Below the pieces are notes generated by a model. It had not been told where the DNA came from. It was given only the letters and a program-made list of their open reading frames with translations, and made no database searches. The position numbers were made by a program, and so were the translations under genes. Positions 17,797 through 27,514 of a DNA stretch of 64,000 bases are shown one piece after another (the stretch's first letter is position 1; each line of letters starts with the position of its first letter). Source of the DNA: Bacillus sp. B15-48 (GTDB lineage Bacteria; Bacillota; Bacilli; Bacillales; Cytobacillaceae); contig NZ_WOFU01000003.1 in assembly GCF_016879755.1 (NCBI RefSeq), positions 186,001 to 250,000 of the forward strand. Reading direction: 5' to 3'.

Positions 17797-19452
17797 CTAC
17801 ATGCTTTCCATTCTTTGTTTCTTATTGCGCCAAAAATATAGATTAGAAAAGCCAGTTTTACTGCTGTAAATGGTATTTGCTGCAGTACATGCGACTACAT
17901 GGCGATTTTCTTGTAGTGAATTGACAGCTTTCTTTGAACTGAGTGCGCTAAGCTTTTCAACTGTCAATCCTTTCTTTATTAAAGCTTCTTCAAACTCCTT
18001 CTGTGCTGCCTGCTTCGCCTTAAATAGCATCATTTGAATTCGGCTATAAACATTTATTGCACCATCACCCGTTGTTTCTATTGGAAGAAAAATCGCATCC
18101 GGATGAATTTCTGTTATCAGCGATTGTACCCCGTCAGAAACACCAGAAGAAGGCATACATCCAAACGGCTTAACCGAAATTGTCATATTTACTTTTTGTT
18201 TTACAACATTCAAAATCAACTTTCCAACTTCCATATGCCCTTCACCACCTCTAAGATGGTTATTGTAATAATCATGCGCTACTTTGGCAATTTCGTCCAT
18301 ATCTGGCAAGTGATAACCGCGAAGTCCGATAATTTTCGCATATGTTTGGAACATGACTCTAACTGCACGATCTGCTGCATGGAGCATTAGCAACCGCTTT
18401 TGAGCATTTTTCCCTTCCAACCCTTTACGACCGGCATCTGTTTTTCGCAAACGCATCCGTTCAAGGGTATCATATCGTCCTTCCCATATTAAGAATAAAA
18501 TCCAAGCAGTCATCGACTGTACTTCAACTTCAGCCCCTTCGTCCTCCAAAAATTGTTGGAGGCGATAATTTCCATCACCTTCTGTCGTCATTGCCCAAAA
18601 TTCGCCAATAATACTTACTTTTGGTTTGACAAGCGTACGGTCAACTTTCACGGCACGTAATTCCCGCTTACATTGATGTAAAGCTTTTACAATCGACTTC
18701 CGACCACTGAAAGCTTCATATATTATGTCTTTACAGCGCTGTAAAGCTTCATTCGTTGACCCTGAAACAACTTCATAAGGACGAATCCGATAACCTAACG
18801 CGTTTAAGATGTCACCAATTAAAATAGCCTTTAAAAACGTTAGAAAAAAAGCGCTGTCTAATTTAAGGGCAGATTCCTCACCCGTAGCCTGTTTTAAACC
18901 GCTTTGCTGTTGAAAGATTAATACTCGGAAACCATCAAAACCAGCATCCCTTAAGGCCTTACGGTACTCTGTCACATATGTCCCAAAGCGACAAGGGCCA
19001 CAGGATCCACTTGTTACAAAAAGGTATTTTCGAATGATTTCTTCTTTTGACTTTCCTTCTACGTCTCTTAAATGGGTTAGATATTTAATTAAATTCCCTA
19101 CGGTGAAATAAGTAGGGTTGCATTGTCCTCTATTGCCAAACTCTTTTCCAAAGCGGAGCGACTCAGTATCTGGACAATCCATATGCTGTACATTATATCC
19201 GAGACCTTTTAGCCCTCCAGCAATTAAATAGTCATGGGCCATTGTCAATCCACCAAAAAGAATGGTTGTTGAATCTTTATCCTTCGCAAAAAATTGCCGT
19301 GGAACAGGATCAAACCACTGGTTCTTTGCTTGATTTAATCCTAGTTCCATTTCTTGCTCTTGTTTAAATTGGTTCAAATGTTCTTCAAAACGGCGGACAA
19401 CCTCTTTTTCTTCCATTTCTTGAGCACTAGATTTTCGCTTTGTTTGTTGCAC
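17797..19452 (-). CDS. 2-hydroxyacyl-CoA dehydratase-like subunit (HgdB-type)
   Basis: 551 residues, GTG start at 19452 with AAAGGAG 10 bases upstream. It resembles the C-terminal, HgdB-like part of the fused protein at 7621-11862. Cysteine-containing motifs that could bind iron-sulphur clusters are NRGQCNPTYFT, SGSCGPCRFGTY and VKPFGCMPSSG. It follows the double activase gene by 22 bp and surely forms a complex with it. ATP-driven activases of this family inject an electron into a dehydratase, which then removes water from a 2-hydroxyacyl-CoA by a ketyl radical mechanism. Whether this branch acts on acyl-CoA at all is unproven. Confidence 0.85.
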   Translation of the reverse strand: MQQTKRKSSAQEMEEKEVVRRFEEHLNQFKQEQEMELGLNQAKNQWFDPVPRQFFAKDKDSTTILFGGLTMAHDYLIAGGLKGLGYNVQHMDCPDTESLRFGKEFGNRGQCNPTYFTVGNLIKYLTHLRDVEGKSKEEIIRKYLFVTSGSCGPCRFGTYVTEYRKALRDAGFDGFRVLIFQQQSGLKQATGEESALKLDSAFFLTFLKAILIGDILNALGYRIRPYEVVSGSTNEALQRCKDIIYEAFSGRKSIVKALHQCKRELRAVKVDRTLVKPKVSIIGEFWAMTTEGDGNYRLQQFLEDEGAEVEVQSMTAWILFLIWEGRYDTLERMRLRKTDAGRKGLEGKNAQKRLLMLHAADRAVRVMFQTYAKIIGLRGYHLPDMDEIAKVAHDYYNNHLRGGEGHMEVGKLILNVVKQKVNMTISVKPFGCMPSSGVSDGVQSLITEIHPDAIFLPIETTGDGAINVYSRIQMMLFKAKQAAQKEFEEALIKKGLTVEKLSALSSKKAVNSLQENRHVVACTAANTIYSSKTGFSNLYFWRNKKQRMESM

Positions 19453-19474
19453 TTTCGAATCACTCCTTTAATGA

Positions 19475-22400
19475 TTATTCAGAAATGGCTTTTTTCTCTG
19501 ATGATTGATCTAATCGGTCATAGATCGATCCGTGCATCAATTCGCGACGCTTTTTATCAATAAGACGTTCTAACTCTAGCTTTTTACGCGCTAAATCTTC
19601 GAGACGTTCTTCATGCAACCCTAGGCTATGCGCATACGTCTTGACCCGAATCTTAATTGAACCGCTCGGCTTATTTGCATCAATATCATGGAGTGCTGAA
19701 TATGGTGTTCCTGCTGTCGAGATAATTGAGTCAATTAGCCCATATGTTGGTGCATCGTGCCCACATTTAAAGCTAGATAAATCAAGGACAGCAACATTTG
19801 GGTGACGTGCGGCAAATTTCGCGGCCCAAACTTTTTGGACACTATTCGAACTAAAATTTTCCGGCCAAACATCTGTTACTTCAAGTGCATTTTCAACTCT
19901 GCCGTTTTCCAGATCGGCTTTAAAGAAACGACGGAGCCATTCCTCATCTTTTGGTAGGGAACGCATCGATAAAATTGGATATCCTAGCACTTGGAATTCG
20001 TCTAATACATTATGGTTAAGTCCAGGATCGGAATGATAAGGACGACCTATCATTAAGATTGCAAGCTTATTTTCGGCTTCTACTTGTTCTAAAATCATTC
20101 GACCTTTTTCTTGCATTTCCGTTTCAAACAACTCCATCGCCTTCCATGCTTCGTCTGCGGCAAAGTCGCTTTCGTCTTCTGTAACTTGCAGAAAATCTTT
20201 AAATGCTTCAAACAACTGTTTCCTCAGCATATTTGGCTCGGTAAACGTAAAAGCCGGGTCAAAATACGAAATTCCTCTAGTCTTAAAAAAGTCCGTTTCT
20301 TTAGTAAACGCCGCTTTTATGACATTCGGTGCTCCAGCGACAATCGGACAACTCGAGGAGTCCATCACATTCTTTAAGTGTGTCGGAATGTGAGTGATAC
20401 ACGGGAAGAAGATTGCATGTAATGGTCGGTTTTCGCGATGATGTTTAAATAACAAATTATGAACGTGAGCTTGAGCTACTTTTGATGGGTAGCAAGGATC
20501 AATCGAACCGTACTTTCCTCCCTCCTGCCACATTTCCTCACTTGTATCATCACTAAAGACAATATTGCGTTGATCGATGCCAAGCGTTTCAAAATATGTC
20601 CGCCAAAATGGTGCCGTCGACCAAATATTTAAAACTTTCGGAATGCCAATTCGTAATTGTTTTCTTGATTCCCATGCTTCGTGTGATGATCGTTGGAAAG
20701 TACGCGTATATTGTTTGCGGCGTATCCCAATACCAAGTAAACCGGGCTTGATTTTTATATCCTCAATTGTTTTGTTTTCTTCAGGTATCGGTTCAGGATC
20801 ATAGAAATGCCTAAACATCCGCCTTGATTCATATTCAACAAGGTTCGGATATTGCTTTTTCAACTGATTTCGTTCCTTCGTCAGCTGCATCATTGCTTCT
20901 TTATCTTCGACGGTTCCCTTTTCACAGCTAAAACCTGAGATATAACGAGCTGTTTGTCCATCAGGTGTTGATGTGTCAATAAATGTACGGCTGCAATTGT
21001 TCGGACAGAAATTGCAACGTGTTGATTCGTCATTTCGCGAGGTATACTGCATACCAATCGCTTCATCGAGGCCAAGAAATGTTGAATACCCTCTTCGTTT
21101 CACGACGCGAAGTGTTTCCATCGCAGCTCCGATTGCACCTGCTTCACCAGTATGTGGATGAACAAACACTTCAGCATCGGGGACACGTTCTTTAATATAA
21201 TCGACCTGGGCTTTTACCGCGGCGAGGTTATGCTGTGTTCCCCCTTGAAGGACAAATTTTCGTCCGAGCTCAGCCATCCGGGGAATTTGCACAACGTACT
21301 GCCAGACATTTTTGGGCAATACTAACGCTAACCCCGCTAACAATTCTTCTTTCGCGTAGCCTTCTTTTTGGAAGTTCACACGGTCTGAATCAAGAAAGAC
21401 CGCACATCCATAAGAAAATTTCGGACTGAGATCGGCTCTAAATGCGGTATCCGCATACTCTTGGATTGGAATGCCAAATTGATCAGCCATTGCCTGTAAA
21501 AGCATGCCGTTTCCAGCTGAACATTGGTTCGACAACCGGAAGTTTCGAATATCCCCGTTTTTAAGAAACAGCACCTTTATGTCTTGGCCGCCAATATCAC
21601 AAACAACATCAATGTCTCCAAAATAATGAACGGCACTCATCATATGTGCGACAGTCTCAACAATATTCACATCGGCTTTTAACGTTTTTTCTAACACATC
21701 AGCAGCATAACCTGTTGCTCCAAATCCGATGATTTCCAGCTTGGCGCCTGAAGCTTGTACTCGATCATAAACCCGCCCGAGGAGCTCCTTCGTATCTTGT
21801 ATCGGGTTTCCTTTCGATAGCTGATATTCTTTCAACAAAATCTCACCATCGGTATCAACTAAAACAGCCTTTGATGACGTCGACCCTCCATCTAAACCAA
21901 CGACGGCTCGCACGATCTGACCTGGTTCGAATGTCGCCGGTATAAATTTCGGAATGCTATATTGGCGACGGAATTGTTCCAATTCATCAATACTTTTAAC
22001 AAGTGGTTTTCCTGCTTTTTCACCAAGCTTCGATTTGCGACCATGAGTGATAAATGTTTTTAATTCCTCTAGCCCTTTGTAAACACCGACTCCTTCAGGT
22101 TCATGTAAACCATACATCACGGCACCGAATGCCGCGTAATATTGAGCATTTTCCGGAATAAAAATCAATTTTTCAATCGGGATATCTTTCGGATAATCAT
22201 ATCCCCTTTGTTCCCATGATTCCGGGATTCGCTTTCGCCAGCATTGTTGTAGAAAAGGCAAGTATGTATTAGGACCACCTAACAGCAACACTTTGTGTCT
22301 TAACGTATTCCCGCGAGTTAATACGGAAAGATTCTGCATGACAATCGCATCGGCAAGAGAACACATAATTTCAGCTGACGGGATACTGCTTTTAACTAAG

Positions 22401-22972
22401 TTTACAATATCGGTTTCGGCAAATACTCCGCATTTCGCAGCCACATGATGAAGCTTTGAATCATCAAATTCCAACTGCGCAACTTCATCCTCAGGGAGAC
22501 CAACTTTGATCATGCATTTATCGATTGTCGCTCCTGTACCTGAGGCACATTTGTCATTCATTGATGTAATTGCCTGCTTGTTTCCAGTTTCTTCATTTTC
22601 TTTGAAAATAATAATTTTCGCATCTTGACCACCGAGCTCAATGACACTTCCTACATCTGGGTGAAGTTCTTCCACTGACATGGTTACTGCATTAACTTCT
22701 TGGACGAACTTTGCACCGATATGTTCCGCAATCGGTGATCCCCCAGAACCAGTAATAAAGACACGAATATCCTCTTTTTTGATATCAGAAAATTCATTCC
22801 CAATTTGAATTAAAAATTCCTGAACTTTTTCTGCCTGTTTCGTGTGATGACGCTGGTAATCTGACCAAAGAATTTCTTTCGTTTCAGGATTTACGACAGT
22901 TGCTTTAACCGTTGTAGAGCCAACATCAATCCCAATGTATAAAGAATTCACATTTTGGCGTCCACCATTCAC
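19475..22972 (-). CDS. Double BcrAD/BadFG-type ATPase activase with DUF2229-like C-terminus
   Basis: 1165 residues, GTG start at 22972 with AAGGAAGTG upstream. Domain one (about 8-290) has GIDVGSTTVK, GGQDAK, KCASGTGATID and AAKCGVF. Domain two (about 345-610) has GLDGGSTSSK, GGQDIK, QCSAGNGM and SYGCAVF. The cysteines are the expected cluster ligands. A Cys-rich segment follows (RCNFCPNNCSRT, FSCEKG), then a DUF2229-like region (IGIPKVLNIWSTAPFW, PYHSDPGLNH). It is the partner of the HgdB-like gene 22 bp downstream. It matches the N-terminal two thirds of the fused protein at 7621-11862, so the genome keeps a split and a fused version of one machine. Upstream lies an inverted repeat and a 41-42 bp repeat array. 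Confidence 0.88.
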   Translation of the reverse strand: MNGGRQNVNSLYIGIDVGSTTVKATVVNPETKEILWSDYQRHHTKQAEKVQEFLIQIGNEFSDIKKEDIRVFITGSGGSPIAEHIGAKFVQEVNAVTMSVEELHPDVGSVIELGGQDAKIIIFKENEETGNKQAITSMNDKCASGTGATIDKCMIKVGLPEDEVAQLEFDDSKLHHVAAKCGVFAETDIVNLVKSSIPSAEIMCSLADAIVMQNLSVLTRGNTLRHKVLLLGGPNTYLPFLQQCWRKRIPESWEQRGYDYPKDIPIEKLIFIPENAQYYAAFGAVMYGLHEPEGVGVYKGLEELKTFITHGRKSKLGEKAGKPLVKSIDELEQFRRQYSIPKFIPATFEPGQIVRAVVGLDGGSTSSKAVLVDTDGEILLKEYQLSKGNPIQDTKELLGRVYDRVQASGAKLEIIGFGATGYAADVLEKTLKADVNIVETVAHMMSAVHYFGDIDVVCDIGGQDIKVLFLKNGDIRNFRLSNQCSAGNGMLLQAMADQFGIPIQEYADTAFRADLSPKFSYGCAVFLDSDRVNFQKEGYAKEELLAGLALVLPKNVWQYVVQIPRMAELGRKFVLQGGTQHNLAAVKAQVDYIKERVPDAEVFVHPHTGEAGAIGAAMETLRVVKRRGYSTFLGLDEAIGMQYTSRNDESTRCNFCPNNCSRTFIDTSTPDGQTARYISGFSCEKGTVEDKEAMMQLTKERNQLKKQYPNLVEYESRRMFRHFYDPEPIPEENKTIEDIKIKPGLLGIGIRRKQYTRTFQRSSHEAWESRKQLRIGIPKVLNIWSTAPFWRTYFETLGIDQRNIVFSDDTSEEMWQEGGKYGSIDPCYPSKVAQAHVHNLLFKHHRENRPLHAIFFPCITHIPTHLKNVMDSSSCPIVAGAPNVIKAAFTKETDFFKTRGISYFDPAFTFTEPNMLRKQLFEAFKDFLQVTEDESDFAADEAWKAMELFETEMQEKGRMILEQVEAENKLAILMIGRPYHSDPGLNHNVLDEFQVLGYPILSMRSLPKDEEWLRRFFKADLENGRVENALEVTDVWPENFSSNSVQKVWAAKFAARHPNVAVLDLSSFKCGHDAPTYGLIDSIISTAGTPYSALHDIDANKPSGSIKIRVKTYAHSLGLHEERLEDLARKKLELERLIDKKRRELMHGSIYDRLDQSSEKKAISE

Positions 22973-22987
22973 AAAATCACTTCCTTT

Positions 22988-23018
22988 CCAATAACATACA
23001 AACCTGTCTTATTATTGG
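22988..23018. promoter_or_regulatory. Inverted repeat before the double activase gene
   Basis: CCAATAA and TTATTGG separated by 17 bases in the leader of the activase gene, close to a TATAAT at about 23034 on the minus strand. A possible operator; the protein is unknown. Confidence 0.35.
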
Positions 23019-23171
23019 CAGTTTATTAAACATTATACTCATAGTGAAAACCTGTTTGTTTTTTTCGGGCGAAGACTTAATTTTAAGTATTATTGTGAAT
23101 ATTAAGTATATTTAAGTTATACATAATTTGGTAAAATAAAGCAATTTATTAACTATTAACAAAGGATGACC

Positions 23172-23491
23172 AGTACTCGGATTAAAAATGCCTATGCCCA
23201 TACACGCTTTTTTTACTTGATTTTTTAGAAAGGTAGATTGTTCAAAAATAATAGGCTAAGTTTTATTGCTAGTACTTGGATTAACCTTAATTATAAGGCT
23301 GTTTTTTTACTAGTACTTGGATTAAACTGATTTTTGGCCGTTTTATATTGCTAGTACAGGGATAATATCGGCCTTCTGACTTCATTTTATTGCTAGTACT
23401 CGGATTAACCCCTCATTCTACAGCGTTTTATTACGAGTACTAGTATTATATCAACGAAATTTGGTGTTTTTAATATGAGTACTTGGATTAA
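23172..23491. repeat. Phased direct-repeat array (AGTACTNGGATTAA, period 41-42 bp)
   Basis: Copies of a core AGTACTTGGATTAA (variants AGTACTCGGATTAA, AGTACAGGGATAAT, AGTACTAGTATTAT) start at 23172, 23271, 23312, 23353, 23395, 23436 and 23478. The last six are spaced 41, 41, 42, 41 and 42 bp. A decayed copy (TTTTACTTGATTTT) sits near 23214, 42 bp after the first. The repeat extends leftwards as TTTTATTGC in several copies; the 17-18 bp between repeats is unique. The region (22973-23706) has no gene that I can support. The period equals four helical turns. Confidence 0.8.
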
Positions 23492-23658
23492 AAAACGCGT
23501 TACCAGCATTATCGCTCAAAAAACCTTCGTATTTCTTCGGCCAAATGATTCATAAATGACCTTTTTCGCCAAAAAATTACAATATTAGCTTTGCTTTTAC
23601 AATTAACCTCTAACCCATTTTTCACAGCCAAGATTTATATTTTACTTTTAAACAAAAA

Positions 23659-23686
23659 CCTCAAGACCAAATAATAGGTCTTGAGG
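23659..23686 (-). terminator. Terminator of the DUF1836 gene
   Basis: Perfect 10-bp stem CCTCAAGACC / GGTCTTGAGG with an 8-base loop, followed on the minus strand by TTTTTGTTT. Confidence 0.9.
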
Positions 23687-23706
23687 ACTCCAGTCATTAT
23701 AATAGA

Positions 23707-24453
23707 TTATAACCCTTGTAAAAAAATTGTAGCTGTTACGTATTTTTGAGTAAGAGTTTGATAGTATGCTGCGAAAACAGTGAATGTCGTTGTAAGTAAT
23801 ACATTCATTACAATATCCTTTTGTTCATCCTTTACATCTTTTAGTAACTCGACCTGTTCTCTTGCTCCTTCTTGGACATATTGTTCAATCTGTGCATACA
23901 ATGGCATGTTTACATTGGGTCGACAACGGTGGAGTTTTTCAAATACCGCTGCATACGCCCGATAAAAATGCAAAGGACCCACGACATCGTCGCTTCGGTC
24001 GGTCGGATTATTAAAAATTAGTCTTAAGGTCTTTCTAATTGAATCAAAATCAAGACATGCTTTCAAATCTTCGACTATAAATAATGTCGCCACTTGATCA
24101 ATCGTATATTTTTTTCCTAACTGAGGAGGCCCTATCAACTCTTTTACATCTCGTTTCACCCAGTTTTGAACGGTCGTAGACGAGAGGTTACTAAACTCAA
24201 TTTGATTTCCGAGTTGAACGATTTCGTTAATTGAAAAGCCAATTTGATGTTTCTCTAATTTTATTAATTTAATAAATATTAACGGAATCTCTGTTTCAAT
24301 AAAAGCTGAAAAAAAACTGCCATCCTTAAGATTTTCATTATGCGTCTCCGCCCATGCTTTTTGTAAAATAGTTTTTGGCATCTGATCTCCTTCTTTATTT
24401 AACGCAAGAAGAAAATCGGCCATTTCTTTTCTCGAAAGATGGAAAAGCTCCAC
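23707..24453 (-). CDS. DUF1836 family putative DNA-binding protein
   Basis: 248 residues. The central part (VQNWVKRDVKELIGPPQLGKKYTIDQV, about residues 90-120) has the look of a MerR-like winged helix-turn-helix, as described for the DUF1836 family of Bacillales. The last 30 residues are hydrophobic. No gene of known function is regulated by this family to my knowledge. It lies upstream of the split dehydratase/activase operon on the same strand, but its own terminator and the repeat array separate them. Confidence 0.7.
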   Translation of the reverse strand: MELFHLSRKEMADFLLALNKEGDQMPKTILQKAWAETHNENLKDGSFFSAFIETEIPLIFIKLIKLEKHQIGFSINEIVQLGNQIEFSNLSSTTVQNWVKRDVKELIGPPQLGKKYTIDQVATLFIVEDLKACLDFDSIRKTLRLIFNNPTDRSDDVVGPLHFYRAYAAVFEKLHRCRPNVNMPLYAQIEQYVQEGAREQVELLKDVKDEQKDIVMNVLLTTTFTVFAAYYQTLTQKYVTATIFLQGL

Positions 24454-24557
24454 AATAGATCAACCCCTGAATTCAAAAACTTAACTTTCCTTCATCCTAA
24501 ATCTTACATTTTTTATAGTCAATGTCCTTCTTTTTAATTGTGGACAAAAAATATTAA

Positions 24558-24613
24558 TTGAAATCATTTGTTCACAATTATATAATGTTTCATATGACTA
24601 GTTCAAATGAACT
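24558..24613 (+). promoter_or_regulatory. htpX promoter and operator
   Basis: TTGAAA (24558-24563), 17 bp, TATAAT (24581-24586). Just past the expected start is the inverted repeat AGTTCAAATGAACT (24600-24613), a candidate operator. In B. subtilis htpX is under negative control, so a repressor site here is expected. Confidence 0.7.
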
Positions 24614-24642
24614 CAAAATAAATGAAATTAAAGGGTGAGATT

Positions 24643-25521
24643 GTGGGTAAACGAATATTTTATTTTTTGTTAACAAATGTGCTCGTATTAGTAACCATTA
24701 GTATTATTTTTTCATTGATTGGCGGCGCGAATTACATTAACGCTCAAGGTGGTATCGATTTCGGGGCTCTCCTAGTAGTAAGTGCCGTAATTGGTTTCTC
24801 AGGATCTTTTATTTCCTTGGCAATGTCACGCTGGATGGCGAAAAAAATGATGAATGTCCGTGTCATAGATCCAGATGCTTCTTTAACTGGATATGAAAGA
24901 GATATTGTTGAAAAAGTTCATCGCTTATCTAGAGCAGCTGGTTTAACACATATGCCAGAGGTTGGCGTTTATGATTCACCGGAAGTAAACGCATTTGCAA
25001 CAGGGCCTTCTAAAAATCGCTCATTAGTTGCAGTTTCTACTGGACTATTACAGGAAATGGATGATGATGCAGTCGAAGGTGTCATTGCTCATGAGGTTGC
25101 CCATATCGCTAACGGGGATATGGTAACAATGACCCTTCTCCAAGGGGTAGTCAATACATTCGTTGTCTTCCTTGCTCGTATTGCTGCCTGGGCTGTCTCT
25201 CGATTTGTTAAAGAAGAACTCGCACCGATTGTTCATTTTATTGCGATCCTCGTTTTCCAAATTGCGTTTTCTATTTTAGGAAGCTTAGTTGTCTTTGCCT
25301 ATTCAAGACATCGTGAATACCACGCAGACCGTGGAGGTGCAGATTTAGCAGGAAGAGACAAAATGGTTCATGCATTGCAAATGCTTAAAGCCTACTCGAA
25401 TCGAATGCAAGGAGAAGAACAAACAGCGATTTCTACTTTAAAAATCAATAATAAAGGGAAATCCATGTTATTCTCTACCCATCCAGATTTGGATGACCGT
25501 ATTAACCGACTAAAAATGTAA
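24643..25521 (+). CDS. htpX: Membrane zinc metalloprotease HtpX
   Basis: 292 residues from the GTG at 24643, chosen because AAAGGGTGAG sits at the correct distance and the product then starts MGKRIF like known HtpX. Two N-terminal and two central membrane segments flank a cytoplasmic zinc protease domain with HEVAH (His150, Glu151, His154) and the third-ligand segment [13 protein letters not shown]. HtpX degrades damaged membrane proteins under stress. It is monocistronic, with a promoter-operator upstream and a terminator downstream. Confidence 0.95.
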   Translation: MGKRIFYFLLTNVLVLVTISIIFSLIGGANYINAQGGIDFGALLVVSAVIGFSGSFISLAMSRWMAKKMMNVRVIDPDASLTGYERDIVEKVHRLSRAAGLTHMPEVGVYDSPEVNAFATGPSKNRSLVAVSTGLLQEMDDDAVEGVIAHEVAHIANGDMVTMTLLQGVVNTFVVFLARIAAWAVSRFVKEELAPIVHFIAILVFQIAFSILGSLVVFAYSRHREYHADRGGADLAGRDKMVHALQMLKAYSNRMQGEEQTAISTLKINNKGKSMLFSTHPDLDDRINRLKM

Positions 25522-25529
25522 AATAAATT

Positions 25530-25579
25530 AGAGCCAATCAAGTGTGATTTCTTTTGGATCTCCACACTTAATTGGCTCT
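25530..25579 (+). terminator. Terminator of htpX
   Basis: Long stem AGAGCCAATCAAGTGTG / CACACTTAATTGGCTCT followed by TTCTATTT. Confidence 0.85.
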
Positions 25580-25738
25580 TTCTATTTAACTACATCCTCG
25601 GGGATACAGGGTGTATATGATATAATAGTAATAGAAAAGCCCCCCGACACTTCTTCCTCTTCTTCATCCAACTAGTATGTAAACATATTTATTATAAAAT
25701 TATATTTTTTAACACCTAACGTTAAGGGGGAAATGAAC

Positions 25739-26971
25739 ATGACGAAAATCATTCTTTTCGTTGCTTTCGTTCTACTTGCTATATTATTTATTCTGCGTGC
25801 AATTACCTCCAAGAAAAAGCTATTTTACACCTTTTCCATTCTTTCAGTCCTCATTGGATTACTAGTTATGTTTGTCCCTTGGAGCTTATTTGACAATGAA
25901 GAGGTAACTACTCCTAGAATCGAGAATCGACACCCTGATATGCCTTCTCCAAGTGAACCAAAACCAGCCTCACCTGTCAACAAGGACCATGATGTGCCGA
26001 CGACACCGATTAATGGTGAAGATCCTACCGAGCCGAACGACCGAGGGAAAGAAACGATTCCGAATGAATCCGAAAACGCTCAAGATGATCCTAAAGAAAA
26101 CGTCCCCCCTAAAAGTGAAAAACCATCAACTCCAACCATGCCCAAACAAGAAAAAATCAACGTCCCCGCTGACAGAACAGTTGATTACAAAGTTATTATA
26201 GGTGATACTTTATGGTCCATAGCAACCCGGAGCGGGGTAACTGTTGCCGAGATAAAACTATGGAATCATCTATCTTCCGATACCATTTACGTTGGACAAA
26301 CTTTGCAACTATATGGAAAAAATGTGAAGCCTGTACCCACGCCTCCACCTGATAATGCAAAACCCGTCTATCCTAATTCAACGCTAATTTCCCATGGTAA
26401 CCTTAGCAAAAAGCAAATTGCCTTAACCTTCGATGCGGGGAGCGATGCAGTCGGTATTCGGATACTAGATGTACTTGAAAAATATGATGTTAATGCCACA
26501 TTCTTTTTAACTGGTAAATGGGTCGAAATGTTTCCCACCTATGCGAAACGAATTGTCGCGAGCGGGCATGATATTGGAAATCATAGCTACTCCCACCCTG
26601 ATGCTGTTACGACTGAGTCAAATACTTTCAAACAAGATATCATCAAAGCCGAACAAGCAATTATTCATGTTACAGGAAAATCCCCACGCCCCTACTTCCG
26701 CTTCCCATACGGTTCCTATAACAGCAATTCACTGAAAACTGTCGGAGAAGTAGGTTATTCTCATAGTATTCATTGGTCACTAGATACGATTGATTGGCAG
26801 CAACCAGAAACGAGTGTAATCGTCAATCGAATACTCCAAAATGCGAGCAACGGAGACATTATCTTAATGCATATCGGCGGAAAGAATACACCGGAGGCCG
26901 TTGATCAAGTTATTCCTAAGTTAAACGAAAAAGGTTTTCAACTAGTCACCTTATCTGAAATGTTTAAATGA
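25739..26971 (+). CDS. LysM-polysaccharide deacetylase (NodB family), membrane-anchored
   Basis: 410 residues from the second ATG (25739), which is 7 bases from AAGGGGG; the first ATG (25733) is too close. Two N-terminal membrane segments are followed by a Pro/Glu/Ser-rich linker (about 60-150), a LysM domain (YKVIIGDTLWSIATRSG to VGQTLQLYGK) and a NodB domain. Motif 1 reads TFDAGSD rather than the common TFDDG. Motif 2 is NHSYSHP and motif 3 is YFRFPYGSY. The enzyme should remove N-acetyl (or O-acetyl) groups from peptidoglycan glycan, with LysM holding it to the wall. The catalytic Asp and metal His residues are present, so activity is likely. Confidence 0.88.
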   Translation: MTKIILFVAFVLLAILFILRAITSKKKLFYTFSILSVLIGLLVMFVPWSLFDNEEVTTPRIENRHPDMPSPSEPKPASPVNKDHDVPTTPINGEDPTEPNDRGKETIPNESENAQDDPKENVPPKSEKPSTPTMPKQEKINVPADRTVDYKVIIGDTLWSIATRSGVTVAEIKLWNHLSSDTIYVGQTLQLYGKNVKPVPTPPPDNAKPVYPNSTLISHGNLSKKQIALTFDAGSDAVGIRILDVLEKYDVNATFFLTGKWVEMFPTYAKRIVASGHDIGNHSYSHPDAVTTESNTFKQDIIKAEQAIIHVTGKSPRPYFRFPYGSYNSNSLKTVGEVGYSHSIHWSLDTIDWQQPETSVIVNRILQNASNGDIILMHIGGKNTPEAVDQVIPKLNEKGFQLVTLSEMFK

Positions 26972-27009
26972 CTTCCTCAATATAATCTGATAAATATTTA
27001 AATCGTGAA

Positions 27010-27040
27010 AAAGTGGGGACAGCAGACCTGTCCCCACTTT
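27010..27040. terminator. Bidirectional terminator between deacetylase and spx
   Basis: Perfect 13-bp stem AAAGTGGGGACAG / CTGTCCCCACTTT, flanked by A and T runs, between convergent genes. Confidence 0.9.
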
Positions 27041-27441
27041 TAATTGGCTGTTTGTTGTAAATCGTACATTTTGAATACACGTAATTTTCGTGGAAGAAAG
27101 CTTCGAATTTCCTCCTCGTTATAGCCGATCTGTAATCTTTTTTCGTCTAAAACAATTGGTCGGCGCAACATAAGCGGGTGGTTAATTATTAATGTATATA
27201 AATCTTTAAGTGGAAGGGCTTCAAGGTCAATATTCAACTCTTGGTACGACTTCGATTTAGTTGAAATAATCTCGTCCGTCCCATCTTCTGTTAAGCGTAG
27301 AATCGATTTGATCTCATCAATTGTAAGCGGATTTGTTAGAATGTTTCTTTCAATATAATCAATTTGATGGTCTTCAAGCCAAGCTTTTGCTTTTCGGCAT
27401 GAAGTACAGCTAGGCGTTGTATATAAAGTCACCATATCCAT
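27040..27441 (-). CDS. spx: Spx family transcriptional regulator (thiol stress)
   Basis: 133 residues if started at the ATG at 27441 (GGGAG upstream); the B. subtilis-like start MVTLYT lies two codons inside. Redox switch CTSC (Cys12, Cys15 in this numbering), the RRPI segment and the C-terminal helices [13 protein letters not shown] match Spx. Spx binds the alpha-subunit C-terminal domain of RNA polymerase and, when its disulphide forms, turns on thiol-redox genes. The near-identical core ([12 protein letters not shown]) argues for Spx itself or a close paralogue. It shares a terminator with the upstream convergent gene. Confidence 0.9.
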   Translation of the reverse strand: MDMVTLYTTPSCTSCRKAKAWLEDHQIDYIERNILTNPLTIDEIKSILRLTEDGTDEIISTKSKSYQELNIDLEALPLKDLYTLIINHPLMLRRPIVLDEKRLQIGYNEEEIRSFLPRKLRVFKMYDLQQTAN

Positions 27442-27514
27442 TACCACTCCCTATCCTTTTTTTCCCTAAGGAACTTTTCTTTAAATGCTGTTGTTAATCG
27501 TGTATAAAGATGTT

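Noticed and set aside
23172-23491. CRISPR array
   Set aside because: Repeats are only about 14-24 bp and diverge, spacers are about 17 bp, and no cas genes are near.
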